From Dallia pectoralis (taxonomy: Eukaryota; Chordata; Actinopteri; Esociformes; Umbridae): a DNA stretch of 64,000 bases. The position numbers were made by a program, and so were the translations under genes. The stretch spans positions 186,001 through 250,000 of the forward strand of contig CM055738.1 of assembly GCA_029465975.1 (NCBI GenBank). The letters are read 5' to 3'. Positions within the stretch are counted from its first letter, which is position 1; every line of letters begins with the position of its first letter. This document shows positions 35,795 to 47,902 of the stretch, piece by piece. The notes beneath the pieces were generated by a model, which made no database searches, was not told where the DNA came from, and saw only the letters and a list, made by a program, of their open reading frames with translations.

Positions 35795-38690
35795 TTGTAT
35801 GGAGGTAACCACCAGTACTGGTATATGATTCTATATAAAAAGGTGTGTCTCTGTGTTTCAGGTTGTGTGGAGGTAACCACCAGTACTGGTATATGATTCT
35901 ATATAAATATGTCTGTGTTTTAGGTTGTGTGGAGGTAACCACCAGTACTGGTATATGATTCTATATAAATATGTCTGTGTTTTAGGTTGTGTGGAGGTAA
36001 CCACCAGTACTGGTATATGATTCTATATAAATGTGTGTGTCTCTGTGTTTCAGGTTGTGTGGAGGTAACCACCAGTACTGATATATGATTCTATATAAAT
36101 GTGTGTGTCTCTGTGTTTCAGGTTGTGTGGAGGTAACCACCAGTACTGATATATGATTCTATATAAATGGATGTGTCTCTGTGTTTCAGGTTGTGTGGAG
36201 GTAACCACCAGTACTGATATATGATTCTATATAAATGTGTGTGTCTCTGTGTTTCAGGTTGTGTGGAGGTAACCACCAGTACTGATATATGATTCTATAT
36301 AAATGGATGTGTCTCTGTGTTTCAGGTTGTGTGGAGGTAACCACCAGTACTGATATATGATTATATATAAATGGGTGTGTCTCTGTGTTTCAGGTTGTGT
36401 GGAGGTAACCACCAGTACTGATATATGATTCTATATAAATGTGTGTGTCTCTGTGTTTTAGGTTGTGTGGAGGTAACCACCAGTACTGGTATATGATTCT
36501 ATATAAATGGGTGTGTCTCTGTGTTTCAGGTTGTGTGGAGGTAACCACCAGTACTGGTATATGATTCTATATAAATGGGTGTGTCTCTGTGTTTTAGGTT
36601 GTATGGAGGTAACCACCAGTACTGGTATATGATTATATATAAATGGGTGTGTCTCAGTGTTTTAGGTTGTGTGGAGGTAACCACCAGTACTGGTATATGA
36701 TTATATATAAATGGATGTGTCTCTGTGTTTCAGGTTGTGTGGAGGTAACCACCAGTACTGATATATGATTATATATAAATGGATGTGTCTCTTTGTTTTA
36801 GGTTGTGTGGAGGTAACCACCAGTACTGGTATATGATTATATATAAATGGATGTGTCTCTGTGTTTCAGGTTGTGTGGAGGTAACCACCAGTACTGGTAT
36901 ATGATTCTATATAAATGGGTGTGTCTCTGTGTTTCAGGTTGTGTGGAGGTAACCACCAGTACTGATATATGATTATATATAAATGGATGTGTCTCTGTGT
37001 TTTAGGTTGTATGGAGGTAACCACCAGTACTGGTATATGATTATATATAAATGGGTGTGTCTCAGTGTTTTAGGTTGTGTGGAGGTAACCACCAGTAGTG
37101 ATATATGATTCTATATAAATGGGTGTGTCTCTGTGTTTCAGGTTGTATGGAGGTAACCACCAGTACTGATATATGATTATATAAATGGGTGTGTCTCAGT
37201 GTTTTATAAATGGATTATATATAAATGGATGTGTCTCTGTGTCTCAGTACTGATATATGATTATTTAAATATGTGTCTCTGTGTTTTAGGTTGTGTGGAG
37301 GTAACCACCAGTACTGGTATATGATTATAAATGGATGTGTCTCTGTGTTTTAAATGGATTATATATAAATGGGTGTGTCTCTGTGTTTCAGGTTGTGTGG
37401 AGGTAAACCACCAGTACTGATATATGATTATATATAAATGGGTGTGTCTCTGTGTTTTAGGTTGTGTGGAGGTAACCACCAGTACTGTGTTTATACTGAT
37501 ATATGATTATATATAAATGGATGTGTCTCTGTGTTTTAGGTTGTGTGGAGTCTCTGTGTAACCACCAGTACTCAGGTTATATGATATATATATAAATGGG
37601 TGTGTCTCTGTGTTTCAGGTTGTGTGGAGGTAACCACCAGTACTGATATATGATTATATATAAATGGATGTGTCTCTGTGTTTCAGGTTGTGTGGAGGTA
37701 ACCACCAGTACTGATATATGATTATATATAAATGGGTGTGTCTCTGTGTTTTAGGTTGTGTGGAGGTAACCACCAGTACTGATATATGATTCTATATAAA
37801 TGGAGGTTCAGGTTGTATGGACTGATATATGTAACTGTGTTTCACCAGTACTGATATATGATTATATATAAATGGATCTCTGTATAACCACCAGTATGGA
37901 TTATATATAAATGGGTGTCTCTGTGTTTCAGGTTGTGTGGAGGTAACCACCAGTACTGATATATGATTCTATATAAATGGGTGTGTCTCTGTGTTTCTGG
38001 AGGTAACCACCAGTACTGATATATGATTATATATAAATGGATGTGTCTCTGTGTTTCAGGTTGTGTGGAGGTAACCACCAGTACTGATATATGATTATAT
38101 ATAAATGGATGTGTCTCTGTGTTTCAGGTTGTGTGGAGGTAACCACCAGTACTGATATATGATTATATATAAATGGGTGTGTCTCTGTGTTTTAGGTTGT
38201 GTGGAGGTAACCACCAGTACTGGTATATGATTATATATAAATGGGTGTGTCTCTGTGTTTCAGGTTGTTTAACCACCAGGTATGATTATATATAAATGGA
38301 TGTGTCTCTGTGTTTTAGGTTGTGTGGAGGTAACCACCAGTACTGATATATGATTATATATAAATGGATGTGTCTCTGTGTTTCAGGTTGTGTGGAGGTA
38401 ACCACCAGTACTGATATATGATTATATATAAATGGGTGTGTCTCTGTGTTTCAGGTTGTGTGGAGGTAACCACCAGTACTGATTATATATATGGATTCTA
38501 TATAAATATGATTATATATAAATGGATGTGTCTCTGTGTTTCAGGTTGTTTGGAGGTAACCACCAGTACTGATATATGATTTATATAAAAAAATTAACCA
38601 CCAGTACTGGTATATGATTCTATATAAATGTGTGTGTCTCTGTGTTTCAGGTTGTTTGGAGGTAACCACCAGTACTGGTATATGATTCTA
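35795..38690 (+). repeat. 68-bp minisatellite derived from ugt1 intron-2 acceptor and exon-3 start
   Basis: About 40 or more copies. Each unit contains ggtatatgattctatataaa, then tgtgtctctgtgtttcag, then gttgtgtggaggta, then accaccagtact. The first three pieces are the same as the sequence at 51,541-51,597: the end of ugt1 intron 2, its splice acceptor, and the first 14 bases of exon 3. The array unit then departs from the gene (accaccag instead of cacagggg). Early units are shorter (about 62 bp). Orientation matches the ugt1 gene. Units between about 37,190 and 38,600 include scrambled or deleted versions. Confidence 0.93.
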
Positions 38691-39498
38691 TACACATAAA
38701 ACAAATTAAACGAAGACACATAAGAGGACACAAATTATTTTTCCGATAATTTCATTTTTTCACATCCAATTATATCTATGACATTAAATCATCAAAACAA
38801 ATCTGAACCAGTTTAGCTTTGGGATCAGCCTGAGGTACCATAAGCTATGAACCTGATAAAGGAAACAGTATGTAAAGCATTAGAACGCCTTTAATAGAAC
38901 CAATAATCAATACATCTGCAGATACATTAGTTATTACATAAACAAGTTAATAATAGAACATTATTATGTTTGTATAGATCTGACATGTCTAGAACACACA
39001 TGGACCTTCAGGTTATTACATATAAACATGTTTGTGAATGCACTGAGTTGAATTCACTAACTACGGACTTTAAAGTTCTTTTGTACTCAACACGAAAAGT
39101 AACAAATAAAAGTCTTGAATCCAAAGTTCTTCTTTTAACCGTTTAATTATGAATTTTCGAAAACATAATATAAAAACTTAGGATAATTACTTTTCTAAAA
39201 ATTATGTTATACAATTCTGTGTAGGTCAAAAGACTGTGTTGCTCCAAAATCCAGTAGCTTCTGCCTGATTCGCGGGTTCCTGTTTTCCTTCATACTAAGT
39301 CTAACAACCAATCAAATTACATTTTACTAGATAACTGGTCACCTGATTATATTATAATTTCTAAATTATAATTGCAGCACAGAATTTCTCCAGTTTTAAT
39401 ATTTCCATAAAAATGGCTTCAACATATCCCGGTCCCTAATTGACTAGGCCTTAACATATCAATTATCAACTTAATTCGAAGACATTTACATTCCAACA
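38691..39498. other. Unique AT-rich region, no gene
   Basis: About 800 bp of single-copy DNA up to the assembly gap. No exon or element recognised. Confidence 0.5.
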
Positions 39499-39998
39499 NN
39501 NNNNNNNNNNNNNNNNNNNNNNNNNNNNNNNNNNNNNNNNNNNNNNNNNNNNNNNNNNNNNNNNNNNNNNNNNNNNNNNNNNNNNNNNNNNNNNNNNNNN
39601 NNNNNNNNNNNNNNNNNNNNNNNNNNNNNNNNNNNNNNNNNNNNNNNNNNNNNNNNNNNNNNNNNNNNNNNNNNNNNNNNNNNNNNNNNNNNNNNNNNNN
39701 NNNNNNNNNNNNNNNNNNNNNNNNNNNNNNNNNNNNNNNNNNNNNNNNNNNNNNNNNNNNNNNNNNNNNNNNNNNNNNNNNNNNNNNNNNNNNNNNNNNN
39801 NNNNNNNNNNNNNNNNNNNNNNNNNNNNNNNNNNNNNNNNNNNNNNNNNNNNNNNNNNNNNNNNNNNNNNNNNNNNNNNNNNNNNNNNNNNNNNNNNNNN
39901 NNNNNNNNNNNNNNNNNNNNNNNNNNNNNNNNNNNNNNNNNNNNNNNNNNNNNNNNNNNNNNNNNNNNNNNNNNNNNNNNNNNNNNNNNNNNNNNNNN
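39499..39998. other. Assembly gap (500 N)
   Basis: A run of exactly 500 N, a typical placeholder for a gap of unknown size. The sequence resumes inside a tandem repeat, which probably caused the break. Confidence 0.99.
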
Positions 39999-40432
39999 TA
40001 CCTGTATTCCTGTATCCTACCTGTATTCCTGTATTCTACCTGTATTCCTGTATTCTACCTGTATTCCTGTATTCTACCTGTATTCCTGTATTCATGTATT
40101 CTACCTGTATTCCTGTATTCTGCCTGTATTCCTGTATCCTACCGGTATTCCTGTATCCTACCGGTATTCCTGTATTCTACCGTGTATCCTACCAGTATTC
40201 CTGTATTCTACCTGTATTCTACCTGTATTCTACCTGTATTCTACCTGTATTCTACCTGTATTCTACCTGTATTCCTGTATTCTACCTGTATTCCTGTATT
40301 CTACCTGTATTCTACCTGTATTCTACCTGTATTCCTGTATTCTACCTGTATTCCTGTATTCTACCTGTATTCTACCTGTATTCCTGTATTCTACCTGTAT
40401 TCTACCTGTACCTGTATTCCTGTATTCTAGAA
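39999..40432. repeat. 8/11-bp short tandem repeat (tgtattcc, tgtattctacc)
   Basis: Irregular alternation of ctgtattc, ctgtattctac and rare ccggtattc units. It continues into the gap on the left. Confidence 0.93.
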
Positions 40433-40974
40433 GAGAGAACAACCGTGTATCCTAACACCAGTATTCTAGGCCTTGAGTGGACACGTACTGGATACAAACG
40501 TTCCTGATGGACAGTCACATGTTTCATTGAGACAGCCGGGGTCTCTCTCCTTGAAACATGTCAGCAGAAAACACATCATGTGTGAGAGCTCCTCCGGAAA
40601 TAATTAAATAATGAATTAACTAAATAATGAATTAACAACATTAATGAACATTCTATGGTAATTCACTTCATATACTGGACCAGATTGTTTAATATTTTAA
40701 CAGGGTTAACTGCCAATTTTCTCTAAAATCGAAATCTTCACCTCGCTGGCTCAAGATTCGATCCTCTCCCAGACGTGAGAGGCTGCCTCTTATTGTCTAA
40801 TCAGGTGCCTGAAAAAGAGCTGTCCCGCCATCGCAGATTACCAACTAGTGGATCACATTGACATATTTAAGTACAGTGTTTTCACTATAACAAAGTATTC
40901 TGGGAGTTAAACCTGACGACAACGATGTGACTTGCATTTATATTTAAGTACAGTGTATTTAAGTACAGAGCTAA
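40433..40974. other. Unique island with a small nested hairpin
   Basis: No gene. acatgtttca (40,517-40,526) and its complement tgaaacatgt (40,552-40,561) form a hairpin with an inner gagac/gtctc stem. Near 40,866-40,970 atttaagtacagtgt is repeated. Confidence 0.5.
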
Positions 40975-43900
40975 ATTGCAAATCTATGGTAATTATGTAG
41001 CTGGCCTACTGGCATATCCATAGTAATTATGTAGCTGGCCTACTGGCATATCCATGATAATTATGTAGCTGGCCAACTGGCATATCCATAGTAATTATGT
41101 AGCTGGCCTACTGGCATATCCATGATACTTATGTAGCTGGCCTACTGGCCTATCCATAGTAATTATGTAGCTGGCCTACTGGCATATCCATAGTAATTAT
41201 GTAGCTGGCCTACTGGCATATCCATGGTAATTATGTAGCTGGCTTACTGGCATATCCATAGTAATTATGTAGCTGGCCTATAGGCATATCCATAGTAATT
41301 ATGTAGCTGGCCTACTGGCATATCCATGGTAATTATGTAGCTGGCCTACTGGCATATCCATGGTAATTATGTAGCTGGCCTACTGGCATATCCATGGTAA
41401 TTATGTAGCTGGCCTACTGGCATATCCATAGTAATTATGTAGCTGGCCTATAGGCATATCCATGGTAATTATGTAGCTGGCCTACAGCTTATTTGCATAT
41501 CCATGGTAATTATGTAGCTGGCCTACTGGCATATCCATGATAATTATGTAGCTGGCCTACTGGCATATCCATGGTAATTATGTAGCTGGCCTACTGGCAT
41601 ATCCATGGTAATTATGTAGCTGGCCTACTGGCATATCCATGGTAATTATGTAGCTGGCCTACTGGCATATCCATGGTAATTATGTAGCTGGCCTACTGGC
41701 ATATCCATGGTAATTATGTAGCTGGCTTACTGGCATATCCATGGTAATTATGTAGCTGGCCTACTGGCATATCCATGGTAATTATGTAGCTGGCCTACTG
41801 GCATATCCATGATAATTATGTAGCTGGCCTACTGGCATATCCATGGTAATTCTGTAGCTGGCCTACTGGCATATCCATGGTAATTATGTAGCTGGCCTAC
41901 TGGCATATCCATGGTAATTATGTAGCTGGCCTACAGCTAATTTGCATATCCATGGTAATTATGTAGCTGGCCTACAGCTAATTAGCATATCCATGATAAT
42001 TATGTAGCTGGCCTACTGGCATATCCATGGTAATTATGTAGCTGGCCTACTGGCATATCCATGGTAATTATGTAGCTGGCCTACTGGCATATCCATATCC
42101 ATGGTAATTATGTAGCTGGCCTACTGGCATATCCATGGTAATTATGTAGCTGGCCTACTGGCATATCCATGGTAATTATGTAGCTGGCTTACTGGCATAT
42201 CCATGGTAATTATGTAGCTGGCCTACTGGCATATCCATGGTAATTATGTAGCTGGCCTACTGGCATATCCATGGTAATTATGTAGCTGGCCTACTGGCAT
42301 ATCCATGATAATTATGTAGCTGGCCTACTGGCATATCCATGGTAATTATGTAGCTGGCCTACTGGCATATCCATGGTAATTATGTAGCTGGCCTACTGGC
42401 ATATCCATGGTAATTATGTAGCTGGCCTACAGCTAATTTGCATATCCATGGTAATTATGTAGCTGGCCTACAGCTAATTAGCATATCCATGATAATTATG
42501 TAGCTGGCCTACTGGCATATCCATGGTAATTATGTAGCTGGCCTACTGGCATATCCATGGTAATTATGTAGCTGGCCTACTGGCATATCCATGGTAATTA
42601 TGTAGCTGGCCTACTGGCATATCCATGGTAATTATGTAGCTGGCTTACTGGCATATCCATGGTAATTATGTAGCTGGCCTACTGGCATATCCATGGTAAT
42701 TATGTAGCTGGCCTACTGGCATATCCATGGTAATTATGTAGCTGGCCTACTGGCATATCCATGGTAATTATGTAGCTGGCCTACTGGCATATCCATAGTA
42801 ATTATGTAGCTGGCCTACTGGCATATCCATGGTAATTATGTAGCTGGCCTACTGGCATATCCATGGTAATTATGTAGCTGGCCTACTGGCATATCCATGG
42901 TAATTATGTAGCTGGCCTACAGCTAATTAGCATATCCATGATAATTATGTAGCTGGCCTACTGGCATATCCATGGTAATTATGTAGCTGGCCTACTGGCA
43001 TATCCATGGTAATTATGTAGCTGGCCTACTGGCATATCCATGGTAATTATGTAGCTGGCCTACTGGCATATCCATAGTAATTATGTAGCTGGCCTATAGG
43101 CATATCCATGGTAATTATGTAGCTGGCCTACAGCTTATTTGCATATCCATGGTAATTATGTAGCTGGCATATCCATGATAATTATGTAGCTGGCCTACTG
43201 GCATATTCATGGTAATTATGTAGCTGGCCTACTGGCATATCCATGGTAATTATGTAGCTGGCCTACTGGCATATCCATGATAATTATGTAGCTGGACTAC
43301 TGGCATATCCATGGTAATTATGTAGCTGGCCTACTGGCATATCCATGGTAATTATGTAGCTGGCCTACTGGCATATCCATGATAATTATGTAGCTGGCCT
43401 ACTGGCATATCAATGGTAATTATGTAGCTGGCCTACTGGCATATCCATGGTAATTATGTAGCTGGCCTACTGGCATATCCATGGTAATTATGTAGCTGGC
43501 CTACTGGCATATCCATGATAATTATGTAGCTGGCCTACTGGCATATCCATGATAATTATGTAGCTGGCCTACTTGCATATCCATGGTAATTATGTAGCTG
43601 GCCTACTGGCATATCCATAGTAATTATGTAGCTGGCCTATAGCTATTTTGCATATCCCATCTGGTATATCCTATGTATCTGGCCTACTGGCATATCCATA
43701 GTAATTATGTAGCTGGCCTATAGCTATTTTGCATATCCATGGTAATTATGTATCTGGCCTACTGGCATATCCATAGTAATTATGTAGCTGGCCTACTGGC
43801 ATATCCATTTTGCTGGCCTACTGGCATATCCATGGTAAGCTGGCCTACTGGTATCCTGGCCTACTGGCATATCCATAGTAATTATGTAGCTGGCCTACTG

Positions 43901-44122
43901 GCATATCCATGGTAATTATGTAGCTGGCCTACTGGCATATCCATAGTAATTATGTAGCTGGCCTATAGCTATTTTGCATATCCATGGTAACTATGTATCT
44001 GGCCTACTGGCATATCCATAGTAATTATGTAGCTGGCCTACTGGCATATCCATAGTAATTATGTAGCTGGCCTACAGCTATTTTGCATATCCATGGTAAC
44101 TATGTATCTGGCCTACTGGTGC
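40975..44122. repeat. 34-bp minisatellite, about 90 copies, with longer-range repeats
   Basis: The unit contains catatccatggtaattatgt and agctggcctactgg. TAATTA, a homeodomain core, occurs in most units; variant units with ctaatttgcatatcc contain an octamer-like ATTTGCAT. Marked variants recur at 496 bp (41,931 and 42,427), pointing to a higher-order repeat. Units around 43,640-43,860 are rearranged. Confidence 0.96.
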
Positions 44123-45485
44123 ATTAATGTGAGGGGTTAGTGTTAGTGTGGAACAACCGCAGCCATCACTATACTAGCCCTCACAATCGCGGATTACTTT
44201 ACAAATTAAACGTTTTTACCAACAATCATGTAATCAACTATATATCGACATAAACCAACATATTACTTTCATTTGTGCGCGTTTTCCTGACATCTAGTTT
44301 GTGCCACACTGCAGTAACCCAGTAGCAATAAATCAATGTATTTCTAATGCTGCTGAATAGAGCAAACCATTATTATATAATGCTATAAACAAAATGAATC
44401 ATAATAAATACGTATAATAAATACGATGTATTAGTGAGATGTTACTATTGTGTTGCCGTACTTACAACGCGCTTTCATCCAAACAAGGAAGGAAAAATGA
44501 CAACAAAGAGCGTTCTGCTGGCAGCACAAACCTGTCGACTTCTAATTATTACACCTTCAAAATAAAAGCCATCTGTTCAATGATTGCAATGTGCATGATA
44601 TATTATAAACATAGTAAACACTAAGTAAAAACATTTTTTAATACATTTAAGGCAATTGCAAAGACGAACTAATGAGGAATTAAGCAACAACTATATTAAA
44701 ATATAGAATGTACAGACCGTTTTTATGTTAGACATTTCCATTGTTTGTATACTGGTGGGAAAACTTAAAGTGGGAAAAGGAATTTGAGAAAAACTGGTAG
44801 AACTTATAGAATATCTTTATTTTCTTGAAATAAATGCCATGATATTTACTCTATTTATTTTTGCTGAATTGTTCTTACAAAATTTGCATTTAATTTGAGT
44901 TTGAGTGAATTAGTTTAGCACCTTGTGCTGGCTTTAAATTGTGTAGTCACACTTATCTCCTTATATATTACTGTATATATGGGTGAAACATTTAAATAGT
45001 GTTATTTGCATAACATTCAAGATTCTTTCTGAGCATATTATAATTTCTTTACTCAAGTTCAAGAATTTCAATTGTAATGTTTATATGTGCCTGTGTGAAT
45101 AGTGTTCTGCCAACAGTCATGTTATCTATAAATGCTGGATGAACAGTAAATACGATCTAGTAGATGGTATCTCCTCTGAACTTGAGGTGGGGGTGTTTTT
45201 TCCAAATAAAGCTTGCTTTGCACGCCACTAGTGTTTTTCAAGTATGTGTGAGTGTGTGTGGGCGTGTTTTTGTCAGAGTGAGAGAGAAAGAAATAGTGTG
45301 TGAAAGACAGATTTAGTCTCTGTGTGCGTGCAAACGTCTAAGTGCGTGCAAGTTTGCGTGTGAATGAAAACATACCTTTGCCTGTCAGTGCTTTTTGTGG
45401 AAAAGGAAGCGGAGGGGCTAAATGTAATGAGCTAATCCCTCATTAAACATGATGTCATACTCTGTGCAAGAGTCCCAATGGCCAA
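44123..45485. other. Unique AT-rich region, no gene
   Basis: About 1.36 kb of single-copy DNA. A 61-codon frame at 44,439-44,624 has no recognisable similarity. A GT-rich and GA-rich stretch lies at about 45,240-45,350. This is the longest single-copy interval upstream of the ugt1 promoter. Confidence 0.5.
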
Positions 45486-46968
45486 AGTACTACCCAAAGT
45501 AAAGTCCCACTGACCTACCCAGAGTAAAGTCCCACTGACCTACCCAGAGTAAAGTCCCACTGACCTACCAGAGTAAAGTTCCACTGACCTACCCAAAGTA
45601 AAGTCCCACTGACCTACCCAGAGTAAAGTCCCACTGACCTACCCAGAGTAAAGTCCCACTAACCTACCCATAGTAAAGTCCCACTGACCTACCCAGAGTA
45701 AAGTCCCACTGACCTGACCATAGTAAAGTCCCACTGACCTACCCAAAGTAAAGTCCCACTGACCTGACCATAGTAAAGTCCCACTTACCTGACCATAGTA
45801 AAGTCCCACTAACCTACCCAGAGTAAAGTCCCACTGACCTACCCAGAGTAAAGTCCCACTGACCTACCCAGAGTAAAGTCCCACTGACCTACCCAGAGTA
45901 AAGTCCCACTGACCTAACCAGAGTAAAGTCCCACTGACCTACCCAGAGTAAAATCCCACTGACCTACCCAAAGTAAAGTCCCACTAACCTACCCAGAGTA
46001 AAGTTCCACTGACCTACCTAGAGTATAGTCCCACTAACCTACCCAGAGTACAGTCCCACTGACCTACCCAGAGTAAAGTCCCACTGACCTACCCAGAGTA
46101 AAGTCCCACTGACCTACCCAGAGTAAAGTCCCACTGACCTACCCAGAGTAAAGTCCCACTAACCTACCCAGAGTACAGTCCCACTGACCTACCCAGAGTA
46201 AAGTCCCACTGACCTACCCAGAGTAAAGTCCCACTGACCTACCCAGAGTAAAGTCCCACTGACCTACCCAGAGTAAAGTCCCACTGACCTACCCAGAGTA
46301 AAGTCCCACTGACCTACCCCAAGTAAAGTCCCACTGACCTACCCAGAGTAAAGTCCCACTGACCTACCCAGAGTAAAGTCCCACTGACCTACCCAGAGTA
46401 AAGTCCCACTGACCTACCCAGAGTAAAGTCCCACTGACCTACACAGAGTAAAGTCCCACTAACCTACCCAGAGTAAAGTTCCACTGACCTACCCAAAGTA
46501 AAGACCCACTAACCTACCCAGAGTAAAGTTCCACTGACCTACACAGAGTACAGTCCCACTGACCTACCCAGAGTAAAGTCCCACTGACCTACCCAGAGTA
46601 AAGTCCCACTGACCTACCCAGAGTAAAGTCCCACTGACCTACCCAGAGTAAAGTCCCACTGACCTACCCAGAGTAAAGTCCTACCCAGAGTAAAGTCCCA
46701 CTGACCTACCCAGAGTAAAGTCCCACTGACCTACCCCAAGTAAAGTCCCACTGACCTACCCAGAGTAAAGTCCCACTGACCTACCCAGAGTAAAGTCCCA
46801 CTGACCTACCCAGAGTAAAGTCCCACTGACCTACCCAGAGTAAAGTCCCACTGACCTACCCAGAGTAAAGTCCCACTGACCTACCCAGAGTAAAGTCCCA
46901 CTGACCTACCCAGAGTAAAGTCCCACTGACCTACCCAAAGTACAGTCCCACTGACTTGCCCATCATCT
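45486..46968. repeat. 25-bp minisatellite, about 58 copies, TGACCT in most units
   Basis: The unit is made of taaagtcccac and tgacctacccagag. TGACCT is the complement of the nuclear-receptor half-site AGGTCA; a minority of units have TAACCT. The array ends about 650 bp upstream of the inferred ugt1 start of transcription. Confidence 0.96.
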
Positions 46969-47605
46969 CTCTCACTAAAAAAGCACAACAAATACTGACT
47001 GTTCAGCAATCTCCCCTCTGGCTGACCAAAACATCTCACCACAAGAAAAACCTCTCCATGGAAGTGAGTCCAAGGAATATGTCTTTAGTACTAGATATTT
47101 AGGATATATAGGATATTTTGCATAATTTGTAATCTGCTCACACATTTAGACATTGCTCCTTTGCACAATTCAAATACATATTCTCTATTTACCCAGTGCA
47201 TATGCCAACTAGGCAGGGTCTCTTGTCAGGCTGTTTGTGTTGTGTATTTTGCTCTCTGTGTCCTAAATGCAGCAGCTAGGGTTCAGAACAAATCCCTTGT
47301 GTGTGTAAACAGACTTGGTGAACAAAACCTGATTCTGTTACAAATGCATGATGAATGAAGAATGATATAGTGCAAATGAATATTTTTGTAAAACCAGTAA
47401 AACCTAATGTTATCAGATTATAAATCTCTGGTTAAATAAAGTCACTAACCATTAATCAGAGCATTGGAACCTCTATGTATGTTTAGGTTGTCACAACATA
47501 GGTCAGATTATTGACAAGCCAATCACATTTATGTCAAAGTTGCTGTTAAGAAATAATTAGCCATTCAGAGATCAACTTTACTCCACATGAAGGAGTGGCT
47601 GGGGA
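46969..47605 (+). promoter_or_regulatory. ugt1 proximal upstream region
   Basis: Single-copy sequence between the 25-bp array and the TATA box. Half-site-like elements (ccattaatcag, ggtcagattattgac) could bind liver homeodomain or nuclear-receptor factors, but no full consensus is evident. A 65-codon frame at 47,161-47,358 has no similarity that I recognise. Confidence 0.35.
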
Positions 47606-47614
47606 TATAAAAAA
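47606..47614 (+). promoter_or_regulatory. ugt1: TATA box of ugt1
   Basis: tataaaaaa preceded by gggga, about 300 bp upstream of the chosen ATG. Transcription would start near 47,635, giving a purine-rich 5' leader with gaagagaggcagaaggga-type repeats (47,750-47,895). Confidence 0.6.
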
Positions 47615-47902
47615 ATCTGCCCCACATAGAGAAACACACAGACAGATTGAGCTCACAGAGAAGATACATAGGTTAGGTCCAACCCCCACTCAGTAGCACT
47701 CAGTTCTCACGTAGCGCTCTTCTCACAACACAGCTCAGATTACTGGGTAGTGGAAGAGAGGAAGAGAGGCAGACAGGAGAGAAGAAGAGAGGAAGAGAGA
47801 CAGAAGGGAGAAAAGAAGAGAGGAAGAGAGGCAGAAGGGAGAAAAGCAGAGAGGCAGAGAGACGGAAGGGAGAGAAGAAGAAAGGCAGAGAAGCAGAGAG
47901 AC

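Noticed and set aside
44439..44624. 61-codon plus-strand frame in a unique region
   Set aside because: No similarity, no flanking splice sites of quality; length is expected by chance.
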